DNA of 64,000 nucleotides from positions 248,001 through 312,000 of the forward strand of contig NZ_JABRWJ010000007.1 of the NCBI RefSeq assembly GCF_013266755.1, written 5' to 3'. The position numbers were made by a program, and so were the translations under genes. The number at the start of each line of letters is the position of its first letter. Position 1 is the stretch's first letter. This DNA comes from Pseudaquabacterium terrae. Lineage in GTDB: Bacteria; Pseudomonadota; Gammaproteobacteria; Burkholderiales; Burkholderiaceae_C. The notes beneath the pieces were generated by a model, which was not told where the DNA came from, did not search any database, and was given only the letters and a program-made list of their open reading frames with translations. Positions 1-10,017 of this stretch are shown piece by piece.

Positions 1-465
1 GGTGCGCACCGGCGCGACGAAGTGCCAGGCGTCGTCGGATTCGGCCTCCAGGAAAGCCTGTGCCGGCATCGCCGCGGCACTGCGCGGCGGCGCGACGGCC
101 GCGGCGTCCGACCGCGGCGCACCGCGCGACAGCAGCAGCGCGCCGCCGGCAAAGCGCAGCTCGACCGCGGTGACGTCCGGGAAGCTCAGCGTCATGTTCA
201 CCGCTTCGCCGGCGTTGTCGGCCGCGCCGTACAGCAGCGCCAGCGTGCTCTGCGTGGCCAGGCTCTGCGCGATGCGCTCGCCCTGCTCGACCAGCGTGTT
301 GCGGATCTCGCGGCTGGCCTGCCACGAGCTGATCAGCGACGACACCAGCGCGATGCACAGCACGCCGATCGTCACCACCACCGACAACTGGCGCCTGAAC
401 GTCATGCGGCGGCTGGCCGCAAGCCGGGTCGAGCGTACTGCCGTGCCGATCGTCCCGTCTTTCAT
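1..465 (-). CDS. Membrane sensor protein, N-terminal part (CHASE8-like periplasmic domain)
   Basis: Only the first 155 codons lie in the window; the gene continues past the left edge. The ATG at 465 follows the stop of the upstream binding-protein gene by one base, so the two are an operon and probably translationally coupled. Residues about 26-47 form a transmembrane segment after an Arg-rich start. The periplasmic part reads like a CHASE8 domain, with the stretches SSWQASREIRNTL, SLATQSTLALLYGAADNAGE and FPDVTAVELRF. CHASE8 domains usually precede HAMP and GGDEF/EAL or histidine-kinase modules. The output domain is outside the window, so I cannot say which enzyme this is. From the context I infer that it senses the ligand of the adjacent periplasmic binding protein or the substrate of the RND pump. 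Confidence 0.7.
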   Translation of the reverse strand, partial: MKDGTIGTAVRSTRLAASRRMTFRRQLSVVVTIGVLCIALVSSLISSWQASREIRNTLVEQGERIAQSLATQSTLALLYGAADNAGEAVNMTLSFPDVTAVELRFAGGALLLSRGAPRSDAAAVAPPRSAAAMPAQAFLEAESDDAWHFVAPVRT

Positions 466-466
466 T

Positions 467-1414
467 TCATTGCTCCGGGAACACCATGTCGAAGGCCTGC
501 TGGCCGCTCGCGAGGTTCAAGCCGAGGTGGCTGGCCGCCCGCACGTTGACGGCGATGCGCACGTCCTTCAGCGGCAGCACGCCGCTGGTGCGGTTGCCGC
601 CCAGCGCCGCGAGCGCCGCACCGCCGAGCCGCCGGCCGAGTGCGAGGTTGTCGGGGTACAGCGAGAACAAGGCGCCGCGGCGCACGTGCGCGACGCTCGA
701 CGACAGCACCGCGAAGCTGCGGTCCCACGCTTCCTGCAGCACCAGCGGCAGCACGGCCGCTTCATCGACGGTCATCGAGTCGTGCGGCAGCCACAGCACG
801 TCGCGCTTCGGATCGAAGGCCGCGACCAGGGTCTGGTAGATGCGCAGCGCCGACTTCAGGTCCTCGGCTTCATGCGCCACCAGCTCCAGCCCCTGCGCCT
901 TCGCGGCTTCGCGCGCCAAGCGCACCAGCCAGCCGTTCTGCCGCGGGTCGTAGACCACCGCGACCCGCCTGGCCGACGGCACCAGGCTGCGCAGGCGGGC
1001 GAAGAGCAGCGCCGGATCGGGCGTCAGGCTGTGCACCGCGAAATCGCGCGCCTCGGACTCCGGTACCGCCAGCACGCCGCCGGCGATCACCGCGATGCTG
1101 CGGTCGAGCGCACCGACCGCCTTCAGCCCATTGCGGCCCAGCGCGATGACGGCGCGCACCTCGCGCTTGCGCAGCTCCGCCTGCGCCTCGGGCGACAGCC
1201 CGGCCGGTCCGACCGCATAACTGGCGACCTTGCCGCGCGCCTGCTGCTCGATGCCCTCGACGATCTTCGTGAAGACGCCGCGGTAGGGCTCGCCGATGTC
1301 CGGATAGATCACCGCGAGCGCCGGGGCCGCGTCGGCCTGCGCGAATACGGCGGCCGCCGGCGTCGCCAGCAGTGTGGCGAGCCAGAGGCGCCGCGAGCGG
1401 GACGGCGCCTTCAT
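467..1414 (-). CDS. Periplasmic ABC-type substrate-binding protein (ABC_sub_bind family)
   Basis: This is a 315-residue protein with a clear signal peptide ([20 protein letters not shown]; cleavage likely after AQA). The rest has the alternating alpha/beta pattern of two-lobed binding proteins of the ABC_sub_bind type, including [34 protein letters not shown] and a C-terminal [18 protein letters not shown]. In this family the genes often accompany sensor kinases or cyclic-di-GMP enzymes rather than a full ABC transporter. That fits here: no permease or ATPase gene is nearby, and a CHASE8 sensor starts one base after its stop. It is the third gene of an operon headed by the RND adaptor, with a 10-nt gap after the pump gene. 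The ligand is unknown. Confidence 0.75.
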   Translation of the reverse strand: MKAPSRSRRLWLATLLATPAAAVFAQADAAPALAVIYPDIGEPYRGVFTKIVEGIEQQARGKVASYAVGPAGLSPEAQAELRKREVRAVIALGRNGLKAVGALDRSIAVIAGGVLAVPESEARDFAVHSLTPDPALLFARLRSLVPSARRVAVVYDPRQNGWLVRLAREAAKAQGLELVAHEAEDLKSALRIYQTLVAAFDPKRDVLWLPHDSMTVDEAAVLPLVLQEAWDRSFAVLSSSVAHVRRGALFSLYPDNLALGRRLGGAALAALGGNRTSGVLPLKDVRIAVNVRAASHLGLNLASGQQAFDMVFPEQ

Positions 1415-1424
1415 CCAGACGACC

Positions 1425-4400
1425 TCAATGCGCGGGCGCGGTGGCTTCCGCGAGTTCGGGGGTGCGGTTCTCGCCGGGCACGGCGCCGCGCGCGAACAAG
1501 GTGTAGACCGTCGGCACGACGAAGATCGTCAGCAGCGTGCCGACCGTCATGCCGCCGACGATGACCCAGCCGATCTGCTGCCGGCTCTCGGCGCCGGCGC
1601 CGCGCGCCAGCGCGAGCGGCAGCGCGCCGAGCACCATCGCGCCGGTGGTCATCAGGATCGGCCGCAGCCGCAGCGACGCTGCTTCGATCGTCGCCTCGAG
1701 CACCGGCCGCCCCTGTTCGCGCAGCTGGTTGCTGAATTCGACGATCAGGATGCCGTGCTTGGTGATCAGCCCGACCAGCGTGATCAGGCCGATCTGCGAG
1801 TAGACGTTCAGCGTGCCCCCGGTCAGCTGGATCGCACCGAGCGCACCGACCATCGACAAGGGCACCGACAGCATGATCACGAACGGGTCGACGAAGCTTT
1901 CGAACTGCGCCGACAGTACCAGGAAGATGAACACCAGCGCGAGCACGAAGACCAGCGCGAGCGCCCCGCTGGACGAGCGGAATTCACGCGAAACCCCGTT
2001 CAGCTCGGTGGCGTAGCCCGGCTGCAGCACCTTGCGGGCGGTGTCGTCCATGAACTTCAGCGCATCGCCGAGCGCATAGTTCGGCGCCAGGTTCGCGGTG
2101 ATCGACACCGAGCGGCGCTGGTTGAAGTGGTTCAGCTCGCGCGGGCTCACCGATTCGCGCACCTTGACCAGCGACGACAGCGGCAGCATCACGTCGCCGC
2201 GGCCACGCACGAAGAGCTTCTCGATGTCCTCCGGATTCGTGCGGCCGGTGGTCTGCGTCTGCACGATCACGTCGTACTGCTCGGCGCCGCGCTTGTAGCG
2301 CGTCACGGCCCGCCCGCCGAGCATGGTCTCGACGGTGCGCGCGACCTGGTCGACGCTGACGCCGGCGTCGGCGGCGCGGTCGCGGTCGACTTCCATGAAG
2401 AGCTCCGGCTTGTTCAGCCGCAGGTCGCTGTCGGGCGCGACGAAGCCCGGGTTCTTCGCCATCTCGGCGAGGATCTGCTGCGTCGCCACGGCCAGGTTCT
2501 GGTAGCTGTCGCTGGTGATGACGACGAAGTTGACCGGCCGGTCGCGGAAGCCCTGGCCCAGGCTGGGCGGTGTCGACGCGAACGCGTTGACGCCGGGCAG
2601 GCCGGCGAACTGCTGCTGCAGCTCGCGGGCGATCTGCTGCGTGCTCTTGTTGCGGTCGGCCCAGTCCTTGGCGCCCATGAAGGACATCGCCTGCGCGACC
2701 GTCGGATTGCCCGACGAGACGAACACCCGGTCGAGCTCCGGATGCTTGGCGGCGATCTTCTCGAGCTCGCGGCCATAACGCGCGGTGTATTCGAGCGTGG
2801 CCCCGTCCGGAGCGTTGATCGAGCCGAGCACGACGCCGCGGTCCTCCATCGGCGCGAGCTCGCTGCGCAGGCCGCTGAACAGCACCCAGCTGCCGGCCGC
2901 CGACGCCGCCATCACGATCAGCACGATCCAGCGCTGGCCGAGGATGCCGTGCAGCGCCGCTGCGTAGCAGCCGGTCAGCCAGACCAGGAAGCGTTCCATG
3001 CCGCGGTCGAAGAAGTTCGGCTTCGGGTTGTGCTTGAGCAGCAGGCTGCACAGCATCGGCGTCAGCGTCAGCGCGACGAAGCCCGAGACGATCACCGCGC
3101 CGGCCAGCGCGAGCGCGAACTCGACGAAGAGCCGCCCGGTGCGCCCGGGCGTGAAAGCCAGCGGCGCGAACACCGCGGCGAGCGTCAGCGTCATCGCGAC
3201 GACCGCGAAGCCGATCTCGCGCGCGCCCTTCAGCGCCGCCTGGAACGGCGTCATCAGGTGGCCCCCGCCCTCCTCGATGTGGCGGAAGATGTTCTCGAGC
3301 ACGACGATCGAGTCGTCGACCACCAGGCCGATCGCCAGCACCAGCGACAGCAGCGTCAGCGTGTTGATCGTGAAACCGGCGGCGGCCATCAGCGCGAAGG
3401 TGCCGATCAGGCTGACCGGAATCGTCACCAGCGGGATCACCGACGCGCGCAGCGTGCGCAGGAAGACGAACACCACCAGCGCGACCAGCGCGACCGCTTC
3501 GACGATCGTGCGGTAGACCGACTTCACCGAGCGGTCGATGAAGACCGAGTTGTCGTTGGCGATGCGCACCGTCATGCCCGGCGGCAGGTCGAGCTGCACC
3601 TTCGGCAGCTGCTCGCGCACGCCGGCCGAGATGTCCAGCGGATTGGCAGTGGCGTTGCGGATGATGCCGGCGGAGATCGCCGGCGAGCCGTTCAGCCGCA
3701 CGCTCTGGCGTTCGCTGGCCGGCGCCTGCTCGATGCGCGCGACGTCCTTGAGCCGCACCGTGAAACCGCTGGCGACCTTCAGCGCCACCTCGCCGAACTG
3801 GCGCTCGGTGTTCAGATCGGTGCGCGCGGTGACGTTGAACTCGCGCTGCCGGCTTTCGATGCGGCCGGCCGGCACTTCGAGGTTCTGGCGCCGCAGCGCG
3901 TCCTCGACGTCCTGGGTCGTCAGTCGGTACGCGGCGAGCTTGTCGGCGTCGAGCCAGATGCGCATCGCATAGCGGCGCTCACCGAAGATCGGCACGTCGG
4001 CGACACCGGGAATCGTCTGCAGCCGCGGCTTGACGATGCGGTTGACGACATCGGTGATCTCCAGCGGCGACATGGTGTCGCTGGTGAACGCGATCCACAC
4101 CACCGGAAAGGCATCGGCCTCGACCTTGGCGACGATCGACTCGTCGGTCGCGTCGGGCAGGCGGCCGCGCACGCGGGCGACGCGGTCGCGCACGTCGGCG
4201 GCGGCCGAGTCGGGGTCCTTGCTGAGCTTGAAGCGCACCGTGATGAAGCTCTGCTCGGCGCGCGAGATCGAGGTCAGGATGTCGACGCCATCGATGCCGG
4301 CGATCGAATCCTCCAGCGGCTTGGTGACCTGCGACTCGATGACCTCCGACGACGCGCCGATCAGCCGCGTGCCGACCGTCACCACCGGTTCGTCGATGCG

Positions 4401-4514
4401 CGGGTATTCGCGCACGCTCAGCTTGGTGTACGACACGGCGCCGACGAGGATCAGCAGCAGCGACATCACCGTGGCGAACACCGGCCGGCGGATCGAGATC
4501 TCGGAGAGCTTCAT
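1425..4514 (-). CDS. RND (HAE1) multidrug efflux pump, inner-membrane permease
   Basis: This is a 1029-residue AcrB/MexB-class proton-driven exporter of full family length. It starts with the typical [20 protein letters not shown], a cytoplasmic tip and TM1. The periplasmic porter region follows, then a TM2-TM6 block that contains the proton-relay motif [18 protein letters not shown] with its two aspartates in TM4. A second porter half and TM8-TM12 complete the two-fold repeat. It lies 13 nt after the membrane-fusion gene, as expected for an adaptor-pump pair. No outer-membrane TolC-like factor gene is in the operon, so the pump presumably uses one encoded elsewhere. Its substrate cannot be told from sequence. 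The protein most resembles the MexK/MuxB/TriC-like group rather than AcrB itself, but that sub-placement is an impression only. Confidence 0.9.
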   Translation of the reverse strand: MKLSEISIRRPVFATVMSLLLILVGAVSYTKLSVREYPRIDEPVVTVGTRLIGASSEVIESQVTKPLEDSIAGIDGVDILTSISRAEQSFITVRFKLSKDPDSAAADVRDRVARVRGRLPDATDESIVAKVEADAFPVVWIAFTSDTMSPLEITDVVNRIVKPRLQTIPGVADVPIFGERRYAMRIWLDADKLAAYRLTTQDVEDALRRQNLEVPAGRIESRQREFNVTARTDLNTERQFGEVALKVASGFTVRLKDVARIEQAPASERQSVRLNGSPAISAGIIRNATANPLDISAGVREQLPKVQLDLPPGMTVRIANDNSVFIDRSVKSVYRTIVEAVALVALVVFVFLRTLRASVIPLVTIPVSLIGTFALMAAAGFTINTLTLLSLVLAIGLVVDDSIVVLENIFRHIEEGGGHLMTPFQAALKGAREIGFAVVAMTLTLAAVFAPLAFTPGRTGRLFVEFALALAGAVIVSGFVALTLTPMLCSLLLKHNPKPNFFDRGMERFLVWLTGCYAAALHGILGQRWIVLIVMAASAAGSWVLFSGLRSELAPMEDRGVVLGSINAPDGATLEYTARYGRELEKIAAKHPELDRVFVSSGNPTVAQAMSFMGAKDWADRNKSTQQIARELQQQFAGLPGVNAFASTPPSLGQGFRDRPVNFVVITSDSYQNLAVATQQILAEMAKNPGFVAPDSDLRLNKPELFMEVDRDRAADAGVSVDQVARTVETMLGGRAVTRYKRGAEQYDVIVQTQTTGRTNPEDIEKLFVRGRGDVMLPLSSLVKVRESVSPRELNHFNQRRSVSITANLAPNYALGDALKFMDDTARKVLQPGYATELNGVSREFRSSSGALALVFVLALVFIFLVLSAQFESFVDPFVIMLSVPLSMVGALGAIQLTGGTLNVYSQIGLITLVGLITKHGILIVEFSNQLREQGRPVLEATIEAASLRLRPILMTTGAMVLGALPLALARGAGAESRQQIGWVIVGGMTVGTLLTIFVVPTVYTLFARGAVPGENRTPELAEATAPAH

Positions 4515-4527
4515 CGCCCGCGCTCCT

Positions 4528-5760
4528 TCAAGGCGTCGTGAAGGCCACGCGCGGCGTCGAGGCGCCGTTGGCCGACCGGCGCGCGGCCGGTGGCGCGCTG
4601 GCGCCGCTCGCGGCGGCGGGGGCGGGACCCGCGCCGAGCTGCACGATGCGCAGCGGCTGCGGCTCGCCGCGCATCAGCCGCGCCTGGCCGGCGACGACCA
4701 CCAGGTCGCCAGCGGCCACGCCGTCGAGCACCTCGACGCGGCCGGCGGCGCGCGCACCGATGCGCGCGACGATGCGCTGGCTCAGCTTGGCGCCGTTCGG
4801 CCCATCGACCACCTTGACCAGGAACTGCTGCTCGCCCATCGGCACCAGCGCTTCCTCAGGCACCGTGACCGCCTGGTCGCGCACCCCGAAAACGATGCGC
4901 GTGCGCGCGAACATGCCGGAGCGCAATTCACCGCCCGGGTTGGCCAGGCGCGCCCGCACCAGCAGCGAACGGCCGCTGGCATCGAGCTGCGAATCGACGG
5001 CCTCGACGCGCGCGGCATAGGAACGGGTTGGCAAGGCGTCGAGGTTCACGGCCACCGCCTGGCCGGGCTTGAGCTGCGCCAGGTAACGCTCGGACAGCCG
5101 GAAGTCGACCCACACGGTCGACAGGTCCTCGACCTGCACCAGGTCGGCACCGTCCTTCACGTAGTCGCCGATGCTGACGTTGCGGATGCCGACGATGCCG
5201 TCGAACGGCGCCAGCACCTTCATGCGCTGCAGCTGCGCCTGGGCCAGCGCCACCTGCGCTTCGGCCACCTCGAGGTTCGCCTGCGCCTGGTCGACGACGC
5301 TCTGGCTGACGAAGTTCTGCGCCACCAGCTCGCGGTTGCGCTGCAGGTTCGTGCGCGCGATGCTGGCCTGCGCCGCCGCCTGCTGCGCCTGCGCCTGCTG
5401 CAGCGCATCGTCGAGCTGCACCATCACCTGGCCGCGGCGCACGCGCTGGCCGTCGGTGAAGCCGAGCTTCTGCACCCGACCGCCGACCTCCGGGCGCAGC
5501 ATCACGCCCTGGATCGAACGCAGCGTGCCGACCGCTTGCGCATCCTCTTCGAGCCGCGTTGTCTGGGCGCGACCCACCTCGACCGCCGCCGGTCCCGCCG
5601 ATCCGCCGGGACCGGCCGGTGCACGTGCGCCGCCCGCGGGTGCCGCCGCACCGGCGGTGGCCGGCGTGGCCGACGCAGCAGGCCGGTTCTGCAGCCACCA
5701 GGCCCCGACAGCGGCACCGGCCAGCGCGACCACGACGACGGTGGTATGGACCTTCTTCAT
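4528..5760 (-). CDS. RND efflux periplasmic adaptor (membrane-fusion protein)
   Basis: This is a 410-residue MexA/AcrA-type adaptor that links the RND pump to an outer-membrane channel. The N-terminal [20 protein letters not shown] is a membrane anchor or uncleaved signal, followed by a Pro/Ala/Gly-rich linker to about residue 70. The family features come next: a lipoyl/barrel-sandwich segment ([20 protein letters not shown]), a coiled-coil hairpin of about 70 residues rich in Gln/Ala ([20 protein letters not shown] onward), the second lipoyl half ([20 protein letters not shown]) and a beta-barrel region. I chose the ATG at 5760. An in-frame GTG lies 27 nt upstream at 5787, and neither start has a convincing Shine-Dalgarno sequence. 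It is the first gene of the efflux operon. Confidence 0.88.
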   Translation of the reverse strand: MKKVHTTVVVVALAGAAVGAWWLQNRPAASATPATAGAAAPAGGARAPAGPGGSAGPAAVEVGRAQTTRLEEDAQAVGTLRSIQGVMLRPEVGGRVQKLGFTDGQRVRRGQVMVQLDDALQQAQAQQAAAQASIARTNLQRNRELVAQNFVSQSVVDQAQANLEVAEAQVALAQAQLQRMKVLAPFDGIVGIRNVSIGDYVKDGADLVQVEDLSTVWVDFRLSERYLAQLKPGQAVAVNLDALPTRSYAARVEAVDSQLDASGRSLLVRARLANPGGELRSGMFARTRIVFGVRDQAVTVPEEALVPMGEQQFLVKVVDGPNGAKLSQRIVARIGARAAGRVEVLDGVAAGDLVVVAGQARLMRGEPQPLRIVQLGAGPAPAAASGASAPPAARRSANGASTPRVAFTTP

Positions 5761-5886
5761 CAATTCGACATTCGCATCGGATTGCACACTGTAACGTCGA
5801 GATGCAACAACGCAGGGGCCGTTTGTGATGGCCCGCCGATCAGCGGTCGCCGATGACGGATTGGCGGCCGCGGCGTTGGCGCGACG

Positions 5887-6327
5887 TCAGCGCCGGACCG
5901 TCTCGACGCCGCGGTTGGCGAGCTGGTCGGCGCGCTCGTTGCCCGGATCGCCGGCATGGCCGCGCACCCAGTGCCACTGCACCTGGTGCTGCGCCACCAG
6001 CCCATCGAGCTTCTGCCACAGCTCCTGGTTCTTGACCGGCTTGTTGTCTGCGGTGCGCCAGCCGCGCGCCTTCCAGTTCTTGATCCAGCTGGTGATGCCG
6101 TTCTTCACGTATTCGCTGTCGGTGTAGATCGCCACCGGCGTCGGCCGCTTCAGCGTCGACAGCGCCTCGATTACCGCGGTCAGCTCCATGCGGTTGTTCG
6201 TCGTCAGGGCCTCACCGCCGAACAGCTCCTTCTCGTGGCCGCCCCAGCGCAACCAGGCGCCCCAGCCGCCCGGGCCGGGATTGCCCTTGCACGCCCCATC
6301 CGTGTAGATCACGACCGCATCGCTCAT
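5887..6327 (-). CDS. rnhA: Ribonuclease HI
   Basis: This enzyme cuts the RNA strand of RNA-DNA hybrids. At 146 residues it has normal RNase HI length, with all four acidic active-site residues in their usual motifs: Asp10 in [19 protein letters not shown], Glu in [13 protein letters not shown], Asp in IYTDSEYV, and the C-terminal Asp in [19 protein letters not shown] chose the ATG at 6327 because it gives the usual short N-terminus ([10 protein letters not shown]). An in-frame ATG at 6360 would overlap the upstream yafS-like gene by 8 nt and cannot be excluded. Gene order yafS-rnhA with mltD on the other side matches E. coli, although E. coli places rnhA on the opposite strand from yafS. Confidence 0.95.
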   Translation of the reverse strand: MSDAVVIYTDGACKGNPGPGGWGAWLRWGGHEKELFGGEALTTNNRMELTAVIEALSTLKRPTPVAIYTDSEYVKNGITSWIKNWKARGWRTADNKPVKNQELWQKLDGLVAQHQVQWHWVRGHAGDPGNERADQLANRGVETVRR

Positions 6328-6352
6328 CTTGCTTTGGACCTTCTCGCCGAAA

Positions 6353-7192
6353 TCAGCCATTGTCGTGGCCATCGGCCTGCGAATGCATGCGCGGCTGCGC
6401 GACCACGGCCGGCGCATTGGCCGGCGCCTTCTGCAGCCGCGCCAATCCGACCAGCCGCATGCCGCGCACGCGCTTCACGGCGACCAGGCAGTACAGCGCG
6501 CCGAGCACCGGCCACCAGCGCTCGCCATGGTCGTCCATCCAGGCGCCTCGATCGAGCCAGCGCTGCGAGCCGAACGGCGGCCGCCAGCAGCCGAAGCGGC
6601 CGCGCTCGACTTCGAATCCGAGCAGCCGCAGCCAGTCGCGCAGCCGCCAGTAGCCGATGAAGTCGCCGGCGCGCGGCAGGAACAGTTTCCCGCCCAGCCC
6701 CATGCCGCGGCGCAGGTGGCCGAAGCGCTGGCGCAGGCCCCACAGGCTCGCCGGGTTGAAGCCGGTGATGACGACCCGGCCCTCGGGCACCAGCACGCGT
6801 TCGACCTCGCGCAGCGCGTCGTGCGCGTCGCGCGCCAGCTCCAGCGCATGCGGCAGCACCACGAGGTCCAGGCTCTGGCTCGGAAACGGCAGCGCGTCGA
6901 AGTCGCAATGCAAGGCCATGCCCGCGTGCGGCGCCAGGGTCGAGATCGACTCGTCGACCGGCGGCAGGTCATAGGGGTCGGGCATGTACAGCGAGTCGCT
7001 CGCGACCCAGCGGTGCGGCATGCGGTTGGCGCGCAGGCCGTCGAGTTGCGGCAGCCCGAGCTGCAATGCATGGAAGCCGAACAGGTCGCTGACGTGGCGG
7101 TCCAGCTGCACCTGTTCCCAGCCCAGCAGGTAGCGGCCGGGCGGGCTCTTCAACCACTGGGCCAACTCTATAATCGACGATTCGCGCGTCAT
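6353..7192 (-). CDS. YafS-like methyltransferase-fold protein
   Basis: This 279-residue protein resembles E. coli YafS and the Methyltransf_11 fold. The aligned parts are [16 protein letters not shown] near residue 40, [20 protein letters not shown] (strand and acidic post-I region), and [20 protein letters not shown] (motifs near the product-release strand). The glycine-rich SAM-binding motif I expected before residue 90 is not visible, so whether it methylates anything is open. It starts at ATG 7192, back to back with the decayed gloB start at 7191 on the other strand, and is probably cotranscribed with rnhA. The C-terminal 20 residues (alternating Ala/Gln/Pro/Asp) look unstructured. Confidence 0.75.
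   Translation of the reverse strand: MTRESSIIELAQWLKSPPGRYLLGWEQVQLDRHVSDLFGFHALQLGLPQLDGLRANRMPHRWVASDSLYMPDPYDLPPVDESISTLAPHAGMALHCDFDALPFPSQSLDLVVLPHALELARDAHDALREVERVLVPEGRVVITGFNPASLWGLRQRFGHLRRGMGLGGKLFLPRAGDFIGYWRLRDWLRLLGFEVERGRFGCWRPPFGSQRWLDRGAWMDDHGERWWPVLGALYCLVAVKRVRGMRLVGLARLQKAPANAPAVVAQPRMHSQADGHDNG
7169..7174 (+). promoter_or_regulatory. Candidate -10 element of the former gloB-mltD promoter
   Basis: A perfect TATAAT on the plus strand ends 16 nt before the ATG of the gloB remnant. No good -35 is visible at 17 nt. It lies inside the 5' end of the divergent yafS-like gene. It may still drive mltD, which would give a transcript that runs through the dead gloB sequence. Confidence 0.4.
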
Positions 7193-7394
7193 GAATCTGC
7201 TGCCCTGCCCGCCTTCTCATACGACACCAACTGGATGCTGCACGCTGGCTGCCAGCCGTCGTGGTGAATCCGGGGGACGCGGCGCCGGTGCAGCCTGCAC
7301 TCGATGCCAACGGGCTCGCGCTGGCAGCCATTCTAGTGACGCACCACCCCGTGGCTAGCCACACCGCCGGTCATATTGCGTATCTGGAGCGGCC
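7191..7394 (+). pseudogene. gloB: Decayed N-terminal remnant of gloB (hydroxyacylglutathione hydrolase, glyoxalase II)
   Basis: On the plus strand the sequence still encodes the start of glyoxalase II, but in pieces. It begins MNLLP at ATG 7191. One frame over it reads LPAFSYDTNWMLHAG. After a second shift near 7259 it reads VVNPGDAAPVQPALDANGLA and then AAILVTHHPVASHTAGH. Intact GloB begins roughly MNLLPLPAF-DNY-WML and continues with VDPGDA and ILVTHHHADH. Here two single-base losses break the frame, and the metal-binding THHHADH motif has become THHPVASH. About three quarters of the gene (some 190 codons) is missing, because mltD begins at 7395. E. coli has gloB in exactly this place, between yafS and mltD. 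The frameshifts alone could be sequencing errors, but the truncation could not. Confidence 0.85.
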
Positions 7395-8996
7395 ATGGAA
7401 AAACGGATACCGATGAGCCCTCGTCTCGCCCTGCCGCTCCTCGCCGCGCTGCTGCTCGGCGCCTGCGCCACGCCGCCGTCGCCGCCCCCCGAGCCGCCGC
7501 CGGTGGTTGTCCCCGCGCCGGTCGAAGCACCGCCTCCCCCGCCTGTCGAGCCCGCACCGCCGCCGGCACCCGAGGCGCCGCCAGCAGCAGTGCCGATCGA
7601 CCCGCTCCGGCCCGAGGTGCGCATCGATCCGGAAGATCAGACGACGCGCATCGACCTGTGGATGCGCCTGCGCGGCGGCTTCAAGCTCACCGACCTCGAA
7701 GGCGACCTGGTGCGCAAGTGGGAGCAGTGGTACGCAGCGCGGCCGGACTACGTGCAGCGCATGACCGAACGCGGCGGCCGCTACCTGTTCCATATTCTCG
7801 AAGAGCTCGACAAGCGCGGCATGCCGAGCGAGCTCGCGCTGCTGCCGTTCATCGAGAGCGCCTACAACCCCGAGGCGATGTCGCACGCCAAGGCCTCGGG
7901 CATGTGGCAGTTCGTGCCGGCCACCGGCCGCGATTTCGACCTGCGGCAGAACGTCTTCCGCGACGACCGGCGCGGCGTGCTGGCATCGACGCGCGCTGCG
8001 CTCGACTACCTGCAGGTGCTGCATGGCATGTTCGGCGACTGGCAGCTGGCGCTGGCCGCCTACAACTGGGGCCAGGGCAGCGTGCAGCGCGCGCAGACGC
8101 GCAACCAGAAGGCCGGCCTGCCGACCGACTACCTCAGCCTGCGCATGCCCGACGAGACGCGCAACTACCTGCCGAAGCTGCAGGCGGTGAAGAACATCGT
8201 GATGCGGCCCGACGCCTTCGCATTGACGCTGCCGTCGCTGCAGAACCACCCGTACTTCCTGTCGGTGCCGATCGAGCGCGACATCGACGTCGAGCTCGCA
8301 GCTCGCCTCGCCGCCCTGCCGCTCGACGAGTTCCGCCAGCTCAATCCGCAGATGAACAAGCCGGTGATCCTGGCCGCAGGCACGCCGCTGCTGCTGCTGC
8401 CCTACGACAGCGCCAACACGTTCGTGCGGGCGCTGGCAGAGCACCGCGGCAAGCTCGCCAGCTGGACCGCCTGGGTCGCGCCAAAGACGCTGAAGCCGGT
8501 CGAGGCCGCGCGCCAGGTCGGCATGGACGAGACGCAGCTGCGCAACGTGAACCACATCCCATCCGGCATGCTGGTCAAGGCCGGCTCGACGCTGCTGGTG
8601 CCGCGTGATGCCAAGCGCCCGCTCGACGTCACCGAAGACCTCGCCCACAACGCGATGCTGGCCCTGGCACCGGATCGGCCGCCGCTGCGCCGCGTGAGCT
8701 TCAAGGCCGGCAAGAAGGGTGACAGCGTCGCGGCGGTCGCCAGGCGCTACCGTCTCGCCCCGGCGCAGGTCGCCGCGTGGAACGACGTCAACACGCAAGC
8801 GATGTTCAAGCCGGGCCAGGCGATCGTCGTGATGCTCGCAGGATCGTCGTCGAGCGCCAAAGCGGTGCGCACGGCGGTTGCTGCCAAGACGGCGCCTGCG
8901 GTCGTCAAACCGCTGCGCACCGTCGCCAAGCCGGGCAGCACGACGGGCCGCCGCATCGCCCGCCCCGCGCCGACCGCTCGTACCCGCCAGCCCTGA
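7395..8996 (+). CDS. mltD: Membrane-bound lytic murein transglycosylase D (lipoprotein)
   Basis: This 533-residue lipoprotein cleaves peptidoglycan with formation of 1,6-anhydro ends. The signal peptide ends in a lipobox (ALLLGAC), followed by a Pro-rich linker of about 50 residues. The SLT transglycosylase domain spans about residues 100-260, with the catalytic glutamate in LALLPFIESAYNPEAMSHAK and the motifs ASGMWQFVPATGRDF and LALAAYNWGQGSVQRA. C-terminal LysM-type cell-wall binding segments follow (for example VAAVARRYRLAPAQVAAWND), then a basic low-complexity tail. I prefer the ATG at 7395 because CTGGAG lies just upstream; an in-frame ATG at 7413 is possible. That ribosome site sits inside the gloB remnant. 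Confidence 0.9.
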   Translation: MEKRIPMSPRLALPLLAALLLGACATPPSPPPEPPPVVVPAPVEAPPPPPVEPAPPPAPEAPPAAVPIDPLRPEVRIDPEDQTTRIDLWMRLRGGFKLTDLEGDLVRKWEQWYAARPDYVQRMTERGGRYLFHILEELDKRGMPSELALLPFIESAYNPEAMSHAKASGMWQFVPATGRDFDLRQNVFRDDRRGVLASTRAALDYLQVLHGMFGDWQLALAAYNWGQGSVQRAQTRNQKAGLPTDYLSLRMPDETRNYLPKLQAVKNIVMRPDAFALTLPSLQNHPYFLSVPIERDIDVELAARLAALPLDEFRQLNPQMNKPVILAAGTPLLLLPYDSANTFVRALAEHRGKLASWTAWVAPKTLKPVEAARQVGMDETQLRNVNHIPSGMLVKAGSTLLVPRDAKRPLDVTEDLAHNAMLALAPDRPPLRRVSFKAGKKGDSVAAVARRYRLAPAQVAAWNDVNTQAMFKPGQAIVVMLAGSSSSAKAVRTAVAAKTAPAVVKPLRTVAKPGSTTGRRIARPAPTARTRQP

Positions 8997-9033
8997 CCTT
9001 GCCGCCTGCAGCGGCAGCCGCGCATGTCGCGCG

Positions 9034-9630
9034 TTAGCCGAGGCCGTGCCGGTCGTGCAGCGCGTGCGCCAGCGTCGACAGGTCGACGTATTCCAGCTCG
9101 CTGCCCGCCGGCACGCCGCGGGCCAGCCGCGTCACCGACAGTCCGCGCGCCTTCAGCGCCTGCGACAGCACGTGGGCCGTGGCTTCGCCTTCGGCGCTGA
9201 AGCCGGTGGCGAGGATCACCTCCTGCACGATGCCGTCGGCGGTCCGCTCGAGCAGCGGGTGCACGCCGATGTCGGCCAGCCCGATGCCGTCGAGCGGCCT
9301 GAGCCGTCCCATTAGCACGAAGTACAGCCCGCGGTAGCTGCCGGTGCGTTCGAGCGCCGCCTGGTCCGCCGGCGTCTCGACGACCATCAGCTGCCGCGCA
9401 TCGCGCGCCGGATCGAGGCAGGTGCGGCAGATCTGCGCTTCGCTGAAGGTGTGGCAGCGCTGGCAGTGGCCGATGCCCTCGGCCGCCGCGCGCAAGGCAC
9501 CGGCCAGGCGCAACGCCCCGTCACGGTCATGCTGCAGCAGATGAAAGGCCATCCGTTGCGCCGACTTGACGCCGACGCCCGGCAGGCGGCGCAGCGCGTC
9601 GATCAGCGCTTCGAGGCTGGCTTCGCTCAC
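9034..9630 (-). CDS. recR: Recombination mediator protein RecR
   Basis: This 198-residue protein has normal length and works with RecF and RecO to load RecA at single-stranded gaps. It shows the N-terminal helix-hairpin-helix ([20 protein letters not shown]), the four-cysteine zinc finger ([16 protein letters not shown]), and a Toprim domain ([20 protein letters not shown] onward, then [16 protein letters not shown]). Its start is 7 nt after the stop of ybaB. It is the last gene of the conserved dnaX-ybaB-recR operon. Confidence 0.97.
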   Translation of the reverse strand: MSEASLEALIDALRRLPGVGVKSAQRMAFHLLQHDRDGALRLAGALRAAAEGIGHCQRCHTFSEAQICRTCLDPARDARQLMVVETPADQAALERTGSYRGLYFVLMGRLRPLDGIGLADIGVHPLLERTADGIVQEVILATGFSAEGEATAHVLSQALKARGLSVTRLARGVPAGSELEYVDLSTLAHALHDRHGLG

Positions 9631-9637
9631 CGACCGC

Positions 9638-9964
9638 TCAGAACGGGAACTTCATGCCCGGGATCTGGGGCATGCCGGCGCTCAGGCGGCCCATCTTCTC
9701 CTGCGTCGTCGTCTCGACGCGGCGCACGGCGTCGTTGAAGGCGGCGGCGACCAGGTCCTCGAGCATGTCCTTGTCGTCGGCCAGCAGGCTGGGGTCGATG
9801 GTCACGCGCTTGACGTCGTGCTTGCAGGTCATCTGCACCTTCACGAGCCCGGCACCCGACTGGCCTTCGACCTCGATGGTCGCGAGCTCTTCCTGCGCCT
9901 TGCGCAGGTTGTCCTGCATCGCCTGCGCCTGCTTCATCAGGCCGGCAAGTTGGTTCTTCATCAT
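9638..9964 (-). CDS. ybaB: YbaB/EbfC family nucleoid-associated protein
   Basis: This 108-residue DNA-binding protein begins [20 protein letters not shown], followed by the beta-rich core with [20 protein letters not shown] and the Met/Pro-rich tail [12 protein letters not shown], all typical of YbaB. The start could be the ATG at 9964 or the next codon, also ATG. It lies between dnaX (53 nt gap) and recR (7 nt gap), the usual arrangement. Confidence 0.95.
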   Translation of the reverse strand: MMKNQLAGLMKQAQAMQDNLRKAQEELATIEVEGQSGAGLVKVQMTCKHDVKRVTIDPSLLADDKDMLEDLVAAAFNDAVRRVETTTQEKMGRLSAGMPQIPGMKFPF

Positions 9965-10017
9965 GGTCGGAGATTCCTGTATGCGGTGGATGGGGCGGCC
10001 CCCAGGAGACGTGTCGA

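Noticed and set aside
1374-4541. A 1055-codon open frame on the plus strand across the RND pump
   Set aside because: It is the antisense shadow of the pump gene caused by high GC. It has low-complexity Arg/Asp/Gln/His composition and no recognisable family.
5787-5787. A GTG start nine codons upstream for the RND adaptor
   Set aside because: It adds residues before the membrane anchor without a ribosome site. The ATG at 5760 gives the usual adaptor N-terminus.
7191-7394. Treating the gloB frameshifts as sequencing errors in an intact gene
   Set aside because: Single-base errors could explain the shifts, but mltD starts before three quarters of gloB could fit, so the gene is truncated in any case.
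7371-8798. A 475-codon minus-strand open frame opposite mltD
   Set aside because: It is an antisense shadow of mltD, which has lipobox, SLT and LysM features.
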